DNA of 40,758 bases, taken from an uncultured Pelagibacteraceae bacterium (GTDB lineage: Bacteria; Pseudomonadota; Alphaproteobacteria; Pelagibacterales; Pelagibacteraceae). The stretch is taken from positions 1 to 40,758 of the forward strand of contig CACDQQ010000008.1 in NCBI GenBank assembly GCA_902555065.1, written 5' to 3'. Of the stretch, positions 18,010 through 25,213 are shown in pieces (position 1 is the stretch's first letter; each line of letters begins with the position of its first letter). The notes beneath the pieces were generated by a model. That model was not told the DNA's origin, did not search any database, and worked only from the letters and a program-made list of their open reading frames with translations. Position numbers and translations under genes: made by a program.

Positions 18010-18603
18010 ATGAAAATTGAATACTATTTCAGTGTATTGTCTCCATTTACTTATTTGGGCAAAGATAGATTTGCCAAGATAATAAACGATTACGATGTTG
18101 AAGTTATAGAAAAACCATTTGATTTAGTTGGAGATATATTTCCAAACACAGGAGGATTGCCAGTTCCAAAAAGACATCCTGCACGACAAAAATATAGACT
18201 TTTAGAGCTTACAAGAATTGCAAAAAAACTAAATTTGCCAATTAATAAACAGCCAAAATTTTTTCCGCCTAAAGACCCTCATTTACCAGCAAAATTTGTA
18301 ATTGCTTCGAATAAAATGGGAAGTAAACTTAGTTTTGGAAATGAATGTTTAAAATATTTATGGTCATTAGAAAAAGATATTTCAGATTTTAATATTCTTG
18401 AGGAAATTTGTGAAAAATTGAGTTTAAATTTTGAAGAGATAAAGAAAATGGCACTAAATGATGAGATCAAAAAAGAATATCAACAAAATTCAGAGGATGC
18501 GATTAAAAATGACGTATTTGGTGCACCTTCATATGTCCTCAATAATGAAATTTTTTGGGGGCAAGATAGATTAGACTATCTTGAGGAAGCATTAAAAAAA
18601 TAA
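18010..18603 (+). CDS. DsbA-fold isomerase, 2-hydroxychromene-2-carboxylate isomerase family
   Basis: The 197 aa resemble the NahD / kappa-class glutathione transferase group. The N-terminus EYYFSVLSPFTYLG carries S11, the position of the catalytic serine instead of the CxxC of true DsbA. The C-terminal FGAPSYVLNNEIFWGQDRLD (about 169-188) is the family signature, with its cis-Pro region. The helical insert holds KRHPARQKYR and FFPPKDP. The family isomerises aromatic ring-cleavage products with glutathione, but the marine substrate is unknown. It is a single-gene unit, convergent with the next gene with 5 bp between stops. Confidence 0.85.
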   Translation: MKIEYYFSVLSPFTYLGKDRFAKIINDYDVEVIEKPFDLVGDIFPNTGGLPVPKRHPARQKYRLLELTRIAKKLNLPINKQPKFFPPKDPHLPAKFVIASNKMGSKLSFGNECLKYLWSLEKDISDFNILEEICEKLSLNFEEIKKMALNDEIKKEYQQNSEDAIKNDVFGAPSYVLNNEIFWGQDRLDYLEEALKK

Positions 18604-18608
18604 GTATT

Positions 18609-18872
18609 TTAATGAGAGTGGTTATGAGAGTTACTCAATTGAACAATATCTATTTCTAAAATATCATTAATTGGTTTTCCAATACGCCAATTTCTTATTT
18701 TTCCATCGATTTTTCTTTCAGTTATGATCGTCTCAATAGGAGGACAATTAGGTTCATGGCAGCTTAATTCTGCGATGCTTAAAATTGATGTTTCGGGAAT
18801 ATCTTTTTCTTTTAAAAATATTTTTTTTAAATTTCTTATTTTTTCTACATTTGGTTTTTTTTTATTGAACAT
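18609..18872 (-). CDS. Small CHEPNC protein at the end of the znuA operon, unknown function
   Basis: The 87 aa have a basic N-terminus, then ELSCHEPNCPPIETIITERK (35-54) with C38, H39 and C43, and a C-terminal SHNHSH tail. Cys and His clustering plus a His tail suggests metal binding. No signal peptide or membrane helix is seen. It lies 2 bp after the WD40 gene in the run znuA, cobW, WD40, this gene, so it should be zinc-regulated. I do not recognise a named family. Reading-frame quality and operon position make it a real gene. Confidence 0.75.
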   Translation of the reverse strand: MFNKKKPNVEKIRNLKKIFLKEKDIPETSILSIAELSCHEPNCPPIETIITERKIDGKIRNWRIGKPINDILEIDIVQLSNSHNHSH

Positions 18873-18874
18873 AT

Positions 18875-19918
18875 TTACTTTTCCTCTTCATCCCATATAG
18901 ATGTCCACAAAATATTTCCTCCGATATCACCGATTAATATACTTGAACAATCTTCGGTCACTGCAATTGCTGTTACCTCTGACTGAGTAAAACTACGAAT
19001 GATGATTGTATTAATTGATTTTTCAATTTCTGATAAAAAAACCGAACCATCACTTAATCCAGTAAAAATAGCATTTTCATTTGGGAATGGCTCAACAAAG
19101 GTTACAAGTTTATTCCCAACATAAGGAAGGCAAATTGGTTTACGACCTTCTGGTCCATTTCCATCAAACGGCCAACAGATTGCTTCATTTGAACCGGATG
19201 TTACTAAAAATTTTGAATCATAAACAAAAGCAAAACTTTTGACTTTTGCCCCATAGCCAGACATGAAGGAATCTGTTTTATCTTTTAAGCGCCAAAAATG
19301 AAGTTGGTTTTCTTGCATAGATGTAACCAAAAATCGATCATCAGTGCTAAAAATGACTTTATTGTGCGAGCCTTTCCAAATTAAATTGGATGAACTCCAC
19401 TTATTACTATAATCTTTTTTCCAAAGAGTAACTCCACCATAACGAGACACTGCTAGTCTTCTTCCTTTTGAATCAAATGCTACACCACCGATGGTACTCT
19501 CGTGTTCTAATAATTTTGGTTCTTTTTTATTTGGCATCCAGAGATAAACAATATTTCCAGATGTACATACCAAACTACCATTATATGCAGTAACATGATC
19601 TACCCATCGAGAACCAAAGTTTGCAATTTCGTTTATTTCTCCATCAAGTGAAATTTTTAAAAATCTACCATCATCGCCACCAGTTAAAATATCTTCACCA
19701 TCTTTTGAAATACTAAGAACAACACCGCTATGTGCTTTTATTACCTCTGAAATTTGTCCTGAGCGAAATATTCTTACAGTTCCATCTCCAAATCCAACAG
19801 CTACAGAATTCCCAATCGTAATAGCATTAGTAACAGGAATTCCAAGCTTAAACTCCTTTCCTCTATTTTCAAATTTGGTTTTATTTAACTCTGGAAACTT
19901 ATTTGAATCAGCTTTCAT
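18875..19918 (-). CDS. WD40-repeat (beta-propeller) protein in the zinc operon
   Basis: About 347 aa with at least six propeller blades. Recurring elements include AVGFGDGTVRIFRSGQISEV, VVLSISKDGEDILTGGDDGR, GVAFDSKGRRLAVSRYGGVT, SFAFVYDSKFLVTSGSNEAI and AIAVTEDCSSILIGDIGGNI, spaced by about 40 residues. It has no signal peptide and is probably cytoplasmic. I prefer ATG at 19918, which overlaps the cobW stop as ATGA; a TTG at 19930 would add four residues. WD40 genes beside COG0523 GTPases and znuA occur in other alphaproteobacteria, but I know of no assigned role. A scaffold for the GTPase is possible. Confidence 0.88.
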   Translation of the reverse strand: MKADSNKFPELNKTKFENRGKEFKLGIPVTNAITIGNSVAVGFGDGTVRIFRSGQISEVIKAHSGVVLSISKDGEDILTGGDDGRFLKISLDGEINEIANFGSRWVDHVTAYNGSLVCTSGNIVYLWMPNKKEPKLLEHESTIGGVAFDSKGRRLAVSRYGGVTLWKKDYSNKWSSSNLIWKGSHNKVIFSTDDRFLVTSMQENQLHFWRLKDKTDSFMSGYGAKVKSFAFVYDSKFLVTSGSNEAICWPFDGNGPEGRKPICLPYVGNKLVTFVEPFPNENAIFTGLSDGSVFLSEIEKSINTIIIRSFTQSEVTAIAVTEDCSSILIGDIGGNILWTSIWDEEEK

Positions 19919-20889
19919 GCCGATTTGCAATTTTCAAATCCTTCTTTCAAATTCATACTCTCAAGATTTCGACCAATAAAAACTAGTCGAGAGTTTCGTT
20001 CTTTGCCTTCTGGCCATTTACCCATTGGCGAGGCATCCATAAGCATATGCACACCTTGAAAAACATATCTATCATTTTCTCCTTTAAAATCGAGGATTCC
20101 TTTGGTTCTTAATATATCTTGTCCCTTTGTTTGTAAAAGCTTGCTAAACCAATCCTGAAACTTTTCCATGTCTAAAGGAGTATCTGAAACAAATGATAAG
20201 CTAGTTACATCATCATCATGTTCATGATCATGATCTGATGTTAAAAAATCAGGCTCAGTATCTAAAATACGTTTTAAATTAAAAGCATCAAGATTTAAAA
20301 TCTCACTTAAAGATACTCCACATTTAGTGGTATGAATAATTTTTGCAAATGGATTAATTTTTTTTATTCTATCTTTAACAGCATCTAATCTACTTTCATC
20401 AACAAGATCTATTTTATTTAATAATACAACATCAGCAAATGCAACTTGTTCTTCTGCTTCATGATGATCTGATAATTGTGTACTCAAGTGAACAGCATCA
20501 GCAACAGTAACAATTGCATCTAATTTTGTACGATCCGCAACATCTTGATCGACAAAAAATGTTTGTGCAACAGGAGCTGGATCAGCTAATCCAGTAGTTT
20601 CTACTATGATTGCATCAAGTTTATCTGCTCGCTTCATGAGGCCACTTAGAATACGGATTAGATCACCTCTTACAGTGCAACAAATGCAACCGTTGTTCAT
20701 CTCAAAAACTTCTTCATCAGCATCAACAACTAAATCGTTATCAATGCCCTGCTCACCAAACTCATTAACTATCACAGCATATTTTTTTCCATGCTGCTCA
20801 GTTAATATTCTATTTAAAAGAGTAGTTTTTCCAGCGCCTAAAAAGCCAGTTAAAACAGTAACTGGAACTTGTTTGTTAGTTTCTCCCAT
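19915..20889 (-). CDS. COG0523 (CobW/ZNG1-type) GTPase, probable zinc metallochaperone
   Basis: G3E-family GTPase. Walker A is GFLGAGKTT (15-23), the metal-binding GCICC (67-71) is the CxCC motif, and ETTGLADPAPV and the guanine-specificity NKID are present. A His/Asp patch (about 218-226, SDHDHEHDD) precedes the CobW C-terminal domain with KGQDILRTKGILDFKG and FQGVHMLMDA. Zinc-regulated members insert zinc into client enzymes during shortage. It sits 8 bp after znuA and overlaps the WD40 gene, so it should be under Zur. A cobalt role is less likely because no cobalamin genes are near. Confidence 0.92.
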   Translation of the reverse strand: MGETNKQVPVTVLTGFLGAGKTTLLNRILTEQHGKKYAVIVNEFGEQGIDNDLVVDADEEVFEMNNGCICCTVRGDLIRILSGLMKRADKLDAIIVETTGLADPAPVAQTFFVDQDVADRTKLDAIVTVADAVHLSTQLSDHHEAEEQVAFADVVLLNKIDLVDESRLDAVKDRIKKINPFAKIIHTTKCGVSLSEILNLDAFNLKRILDTEPDFLTSDHDHEHDDDVTSLSFVSDTPLDMEKFQDWFSKLLQTKGQDILRTKGILDFKGENDRYVFQGVHMLMDASPMGKWPEGKERNSRLVFIGRNLESMNLKEGFENCKSA

Positions 20890-20897
20890 TAATTAAA

Positions 20898-22007
20898 TTA
20901 ACACCCTTTAAAGGATTTTGACATATTTTTTATTAAATCAAAATATAAACCTTTTCCGGGAGTTAATGTTGCACCTAATGGATCAACAACACCAGTTTTA
21001 ATATCCATATCTTTTGCAACAGCTTTAATGATATTAGGATTAAATTGAGGTTCTGAAAATACACAAGCAACTTTATCATGTTCAATTACCTCTCTTATTT
21101 CAGCTAATTGTTCTGCTCCAGGTAATACATCTGTATTTACAGTAAAAGCGCCTAATATATTAACTTTAAATCTTTCTTCAAAATATTGGTAAGCATCATG
21201 AAAAACAATAGAGGCTGTACTTTCGTTAAGCTCAGCTGTTACATCACTTGTTAATTTATCAATATCTTTGTAAGCCTTACTTAAATTAGCTCTGTAAGCT
21301 GACTCATTCGTTGGATCATTTTCAATTAAGTGCTTAGACATTTCAAATAAAATAACTTTTGCATTAATTGGATCTAACCAAATGTGCGGGTCAAATTCAC
21401 CATGGTGATGACCTTCATGTCCATCATGATCGTCGTGATCATCATGTCCATCCTTTTTCTTTGCATGATCGTCATGGTCGTGGTCATCATGATCATCTTT
21501 TTTCTTGTGTCCATGATCGTCATGATCATCCTCTTTATGCCCATCTTCTTTTTTTGCATGATCGTCATGGTCGTGGTCATCATGATCATCTTTTTTTTTA
21601 TGACCATGATCATCGTGTCCATGATCGTCATGATCATCAAAAATATTTCTTTCTCTAAATTTTAATTTAACTAAACCTTTTATTTCCATAAGCTCAATTT
21701 TTTCTGCTTTTGCAGCAATTGAATCTAAAGGTTTTTCTAAAAAATTTTCTAAGTCTTCACCTACCCAAAATACAATATCTGCATTTTGCAGCATTTTTGC
21801 ATGTGAAGGTTTCATTGCAAAGCCATGTGGAGAAGCATATCCATCAACTATTAAATCAGGTTTAGCAACACCATCCATTAAATAGCTAGCTAAAGAGTGT
21901 ATTGGTTTAATCGATGTAACAACTTTAATGTCAGCATTTGCTGGTGTAAATAAAGTTAAAAATGATAGTATAGTAAGTGTTATAGATGTTTTTTTTAGAT
22001 TTTTCAT
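20898..22007 (-). CDS. znuA: Zinc ABC transporter periplasmic binding protein with long His/Asp loop
   Basis: Captures periplasmic zinc for ZnuBC. The signal peptide is residues 1-25 (ends PANA before DIKVV). The likely zinc ligands are H61 in ASPHGFAMKPSHA, H208 in FDPHIWLDP and H270 in VFHDAYQYFE. Between the first and second ligand is a very long low-complexity loop (about 124-203) of His, Asp and Lys, with two near-identical 27-residue copies. The 369 aa exceed the E. coli protein (about 310) because of this loop. It is first in the znuA-cobW-WD40-CHEPNC run and diverges from znuC over a Zur box. Confidence 0.96.
   Translation of the reverse strand: MKNLKKTSITLTILSFLTLFTPANADIKVVTSIKPIHSLASYLMDGVAKPDLIVDGYASPHGFAMKPSHAKMLQNADIVFWVGEDLENFLEKPLDSIAAKAEKIELMEIKGLVKLKFRERNIFDDHDDHGHDDHGHKKKDDHDDHDHDDHAKKEDGHKEDDHDDHGHKKKDDHDDHDHDDHAKKKDGHDDHDDHDGHEGHHHGEFDPHIWLDPINAKVILFEMSKHLIENDPTNESAYRANLSKAYKDIDKLTSDVTAELNESTASIVFHDAYQYFEERFKVNILGAFTVNTDVLPGAEQLAEIREVIEHDKVACVFSEPQFNPNIIKAVAKDMDIKTGVVDPLGATLTPGKGLYFDLIKNMSKSFKGC
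21444..21617 (-). repeat. In-frame tandem duplication, 93-bp period, inside znuA
   Basis: Copy 1 is 21537-21617 and copy 2 is 21444-21524, which encode residues 131-157 and 162-188. The copies differ at one residue (E154 versus K185). A central stretch of about 40 bp is identical at the DNA level, and the rest differs mainly at third positions. This indicates a fairly recent duplication that lengthened the zinc-binding loop while keeping frame. Confidence 0.9.
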
Positions 22008-22027
22008 AATAATTGGTTTTTGTTAAT

Positions 22028-22042
22028 TGTTATAATATAACA
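22028..22042. promoter_or_regulatory. Zur box between znuA and znuCB
   Basis: TGTTATA-A-TATAACA is a perfect 7-1-7 palindrome that matches the proteobacterial Zur operator core. It lies 21 bp from the znuA start and 39 bp from the znuC start. A perfect TATAAT (22031-22036, plus strand) is inside it, so a bound Zur dimer would cover the -10 of znuCB. The zur gene is 1.6 kb away in the znuCB unit. Confidence 0.9.
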
Positions 22043-22080
22043 CTGAATAATAATTAAACTTATTTTAGTCAAGTAAATAA

Positions 22081-22827
22081 ATGAGAATAGAAAATAATAT
22101 TTTAGTAAAATTGAAAGATGTTGGGCTAAAGCGAAATGACAAATGGCTTGTCAAAGGTGTTTCACTTGTGGTTGAAAAAGGCAAAATTATTACGTTAATA
22201 GGACCAAATGGATCTGGTAAAAGCACTACCGCTAAAATTGCACTAGGCTTACATAAAAATATTGAAGGTGAAGTACAAAAACTCACAGATAAAATTGGAT
22301 ATGTCCCACAGAAAATTTCTATTGATTGGACTCTTCCTCTAAGAGTGAAAGATTTTATGTTATTAACAGATGATTTAAATGACAAATTGATAGATGAAGC
22401 ATTAACATTAACTGGGGTAGATCATCTTAAGAATAAAAATTTAGGAAATTTGTCAGGTGGTGAATTTCAAAGAGTTTTATTAGCTAGAGCTATTTCAAAG
22501 AAACCTGAATTATTAGTACTTGATGAACCTGTACAAGGAGTTGATTTTACGGGTGAGATAGCTTTGTATGAATTGATCAAAAAAATTTCAGAAAATTTAA
22601 ATTGTGGTATTTTATTAATATCTCATGACTTACACACTGTAATGAGTGCAACAGATCATGTTGTTTGTTTAAATGGACATGTATGTTGTTCAGGATCACC
22701 ATTGGATGTTGCTAAAAATAAAGAATATAAAGCTTTGTTTGGAGAGAAAGCTTCACAAACACTCTCAATTTATGAACATAAACACGATCATGTACATTCA
22801 AGTGACGGAGAAATAAAAAAAAATTAA
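22081..22827 (+). CDS. znuC: Zinc ABC transporter ATP-binding protein
   Basis: ATPase of the high-affinity zinc importer. Walker A is GPNGSGKST, the signature LSGGEFQRVLLARAI, Walker B LLVLDEP, and the switch His is in LLISHDLHTV. YVPQKISIDWTLPLRVKDFM is the typical ZnuC Q-loop region. A C-terminal HKHDHVH tail could bind zinc. The 248 aa are of usual length. ATG at 22081 is the first codon after the Zur box region. znuB follows after 1 bp. Confidence 0.96.
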   Translation: MRIENNILVKLKDVGLKRNDKWLVKGVSLVVEKGKIITLIGPNGSGKSTTAKIALGLHKNIEGEVQKLTDKIGYVPQKISIDWTLPLRVKDFMLLTDDLNDKLIDEALTLTGVDHLKNKNLGNLSGGEFQRVLLARAISKKPELLVLDEPVQGVDFTGEIALYELIKKISENLNCGILLISHDLHTVMSATDHVVCLNGHVCCSGSPLDVAKNKEYKALFGEKASQTLSIYEHKHDHVHSSDGEIKKN

Positions 22828-22828
22828 A

Positions 22829-23632
22829 ATGTTTGATGATTTTTTTATAAGAGCAATATTTGCAGGTATAGGTATAGCATTTGTTACTGGCCCACTTGGT
22901 TGTTTTGTAGTTTGGAGAAGGTTATCTTATTTTGGAGATACACTTGCGCATTCAGCTTTGTTAGGTGTTACTATTGCTTACTCATTGGATTTTAATATTG
23001 CTGTTTCAATATTTTTCATTTCATCTGCTATCGCTTTAATTTTAATACAATTACAAAGAAAAACAAATCTTCCAAGCGATGCTTTACTTGGTCTGTTAGC
23101 TCACTCGTCGTTAGCAGTTGGATTAGTTGTGATTGGATTTTTAACCTTTATTAGATTTGATATAATGGGATTATTGTTTGGAGATATTTTAGCAGTTAAT
23201 AAAAAGGACTTATTTATAATTTGGTTTGGTGGTGCTTTAATATTAATAGTTTTAAAATTGATTTGGAAACCATTATTTGCTTCAACAGTAAATTATGAGC
23301 TAGCTGAAGCTGAAGGACTAAATCCTGATAAAGCTAAAGCAATCTTTACAGTCCTATTAGCTGCACTAATAGCTATTTCTATAAAACTAGTTGGAGTTTT
23401 ATTGATTACAGGGATGTTGATAATTCCAACAGCTATGGCTAGAAATCTTTCTGATAATCCAAAAAAAATGGTTGTTTTTTCAATAATTGGAGGATTGTTA
23501 TCAGTTTTTATAGGTCTATTTTCATCATTAGAATTTAATACACCTTCAGGTCCATCGATAATTGCAGCGGCTTTGTTCTTATTTATAATTTCTTTATTTA
23601 AAATAAAACAGACCATTCAATTGAAAAATTAA
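22829..23632 (+). CDS. znuB: Zinc ABC transporter permease
   Basis: ABC-3 family membrane subunit with seven to eight helices. The opening FIRAIFAGIGIAFVTGPLGCFVVWRRLSYFGDTLAHSALLG contains the family signature (about 7-47, shown here only by its key SYFGDTLAHSALLG part). KLVGVLLITGMLIIPTAMAR and the GPSIIAAALFLFIIS end are also typical. The 267 aa are full length. It is 1 bp after znuC and 23 bp before zur. Confidence 0.96.
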   Translation: MFDDFFIRAIFAGIGIAFVTGPLGCFVVWRRLSYFGDTLAHSALLGVTIAYSLDFNIAVSIFFISSAIALILIQLQRKTNLPSDALLGLLAHSSLAVGLVVIGFLTFIRFDIMGLLFGDILAVNKKDLFIIWFGGALILIVLKLIWKPLFASTVNYELAEAEGLNPDKAKAIFTVLLAALIAISIKLVGVLLITGMLIIPTAMARNLSDNPKKMVVFSIIGGLLSVFIGLFSSLEFNTPSGPSIIAAALFLFIISLFKIKQTIQLKN

Positions 23633-23655
23633 CACTAAATTGATAAAATAAAATA

Positions 23656-24051
23656 ATGCAAAAAGAAACACTTTCAAAAAACCAAAAAATTATTCTCGAT
23701 TATATAGAAAAAGTAAATGAACCGATTAAAGCTTATTCAATTCTTCATAACGTCCAAAAAAAAGGTATTAAAGCCCCACCTCAAGTTTATAGAGCGCTGG
23801 ATAAATTAGTTGAAATTGGTAAAATTCATAAAATTGAAAGTAAAAATGCTTTTGTTGCATGCAAAAATTCTAATTGCCAAATATCGAAGGCTACAGCATT
23901 TTCTATATGTGAAAGTTGTGAAGAAGTAAGTGAAATAAGTGATCACAAATTATCAAAATATTTGAAAACTTTTCAAGAAAAAGCAGGAATGAAATTTAAT
24001 AAATATAACCTTGAATTTTTCGGGCTTTGTAAAAAATGCTCTATTAAATGA
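23656..24051 (+). CDS. zur: Zinc uptake regulator (Fur family)
   Basis: Zinc-responsive repressor. The winged helix reads KAYSILHNVQKKGIKAPPQV then YRALDKLVEIGKIHKIES, with the APPxVYRALD signature of Zur. Structural zinc cysteines are C85-x2-C88 (CESC) and C125-x2-C128 (CKKC). Sensory-site candidates include C69, C74 and H97. The 131 aa are slightly short for the family. Being in the znuCB unit downstream of the Zur box, it would control its own level. Its stop overlaps the next start as ATGA. Confidence 0.93.
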   Translation: MQKETLSKNQKIILDYIEKVNEPIKAYSILHNVQKKGIKAPPQVYRALDKLVEIGKIHKIESKNAFVACKNSNCQISKATAFSICESCEEVSEISDHKLSKYLKTFQEKAGMKFNKYNLEFFGLCKKCSIK

Positions 24052-24587
24052 AGATTTCTAAAGGAGATAAATTAGAGGAAATTACACTTCCAAGAGATGA
24101 CGGGTCTACATTTAATTTGTCAGAAACACACGGAAAGAAAGTTCTTTTAACTTTTTATAGAATAGCTGGGTGTAGTTTTTGTAATCTTAGATTAAATGAA
24201 ATTAATAAAAGATTTAATGAGCTAGGAAATAATTTTACACATGTTGCAATATTTCATTCACCAGTTGATAATTTAAGATCATATATGAAAAAACATAAAA
24301 ATTTACCTTTTACTGTATTAGCTGATGAAGATTTTAAATATTTTCAAAAATATGAAATTGAAAGATCAATGATGAAAACATTATCTGCAATGCTATTTAA
24401 ATTTCATAAAATAATACCTGCAATGTTAAAGGGATATATTCCTTTAAAAATCAAAGGTCATTTTGATATAGCTGTTACAGATGTTTTAATAAACGAACAA
24501 GGCACAGTTGATGAAGTATACTACGCAAAGAAAGATATAGCCGATCACTTCAGTTTTGAAAAAATTAAAGAATTTACAACAAGCTAG
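24048..24587 (+). CDS. Peroxiredoxin-like redoxin with CSFC motif
   Basis: The 179-aa thioredoxin-fold protein of the AhpC/TSA-like group begins GDKLEEITLPRDDGSTFNLS, then VLLTFYRIAGCSFCNLRL with C42 and C45. The CxxC replaces the single peroxidatic Cys of classic peroxiredoxins, which suggests a disulfide reductase or atypical peroxidase. FTVLADEDFKYFQKYEIERS is the usual later segment. An insert rich in Met, Lys and Ile (about 104-130) is hydrophobic. It has no signal peptide. Overlap with zur (4 bp) suggests zinc-linked expression. Exact substrate is unknown. Confidence 0.8.
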   Translation: MKISKGDKLEEITLPRDDGSTFNLSETHGKKVLLTFYRIAGCSFCNLRLNEINKRFNELGNNFTHVAIFHSPVDNLRSYMKKHKNLPFTVLADEDFKYFQKYEIERSMMKTLSAMLFKFHKIIPAMLKGYIPLKIKGHFDIAVTDVLINEQGTVDEVYYAKKDIADHFSFEKIKEFTTS

Positions 24588-24594
24588 AAAACAG

Positions 24595-24933
24595 ATGTTA
24601 TTTTTTATTTTTAAAGTTGTAGCAGCAGGTTTAATTGTTGCTTTTTCAAGTTGGTTGGCTGGTCAAAATCCTAAGCTCGCTGGATTTATTATTGCATTAC
24701 CCTTGGTATCACTAATAGCAATACTGTTTTCTTATTATGAGCATAATGATACAGAAAAAACAGTAATGTTTACAAAAAGTATATTTATTGCAGTACCAGC
24801 AAGTTATTTATTTTTTGTTCCCTTCTTTTTTGCAAAATCATTAAATATGAATTTTTTCATAATTTATATTGCAGGTTTAATATTGCTAATCGGAGGATAT
24901 TTTATCCATAGATACATAGTCAATTTAATATAA
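24595..24933 (+). CDS. Small membrane protein, DUF3147-like
   Basis: The 112 aa form four helices (about 1-20, 26-45, 62-82, 85-108). The pattern LFFIFKVVAAGLIVAFSSWL, then PKLAGFIIALPLVSLIAILF, then KSIFIAVPASYLFFVPFFFA resembles the DUF3147 inner-membrane family, recalled from memory. ATG at 24595 is 7 bp after the redoxin stop. A longer reading from 24556 would overlap the redoxin and add a charged 13-residue leader, so it is less likely. Function is unknown. Confidence 0.7.
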   Translation: MLFFIFKVVAAGLIVAFSSWLAGQNPKLAGFIIALPLVSLIAILFSYYEHNDTEKTVMFTKSIFIAVPASYLFFVPFFFAKSLNMNFFIIYIAGLILLIGGYFIHRYIVNLI

Positions 24934-24952
24934 AATAATAATTTTAATAAAT

Positions 24953-24970
24953 CTTTAACATAACTGTCAT
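24953..24970 (+). promoter_or_regulatory. Weak PHO-box-like element before the arsenic module
   Basis: CTTTAAC-ATAA-CTGTCAT has the 7-4-7 layout of a PHO box. The second half-site is a perfect CTGTCAT. The first matches the pstS half-site CTGTAAT at 5 of 7 positions. The only TATAAA nearby (24974-24979) is closer than in known PHO promoters and would put the start site in the ribosome-binding site. Tentative. Confidence 0.3.
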
Positions 24971-24980
24971 AAGTATAAAG

Positions 24981-24987
24981 AAAGGAG
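24981..24987 (+). promoter_or_regulatory. Strong Shine-Dalgarno site
   Basis: AAAGGAG sits 4 nt before the ATG at 24992. Most genes in this window lack such a clear site, so this one supports the 73-aa ORF as a real, well-translated gene. Confidence 0.75.
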
Positions 24988-24991
24988 TTTT

Positions 24992-25213
24992 ATGTTTTTA
25001 AAAAAATATCTTAAATGGATAAGCACGTTTTTAGTCTTAACAGGAATATTGCTTACAAATTTAAATATATATCCAATTAATATATATTTTCATGGTCTTG
25101 GTGTAGTTGGTTGGACGATTGCAGGTTTCATCTCAAAAGATAAGGCAATTTTAACAAATTTTGGATTACAAATTCCTTTGTTTGTAATTGGTATTTATAA
25201 AATTATTTTTTAA
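24992..25213 (+). CDS. 73-aa membrane protein leading the arsenic module, unknown
   Basis: Two or three short hydrophobic segments are seen: WISTFLVLTGILLTNLNIYP (about 9-28), FHGLGVVGWTIAGF (about 33-46) and FGLQIPLFVIGIYKIIF (57-73). The loop SKDKAILT is polar. It has a strong Shine-Dalgarno site and its TAA overlaps the arsC ATG (TAATG), so it is translated with arsC. I do not recognise it with confidence. A helper of the channel or an unrelated small membrane protein are both possible. Confidence 0.7.
   Translation: MFLKKYLKWISTFLVLTGILLTNLNIYPINIYFHGLGVVGWTIAGFISKDKAILTNFGLQIPLFVIGIYKIIF

Noticed and set aside
21368..21665. Plus-strand open frames opposite the ZnuA His/Asp loop, rich in His or Met/Ile
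   Set aside because: They are products of the repetitive GAT/CAT codons of znuA read on the other strand or frame. They have no ribosome-binding site and end with the repeat.
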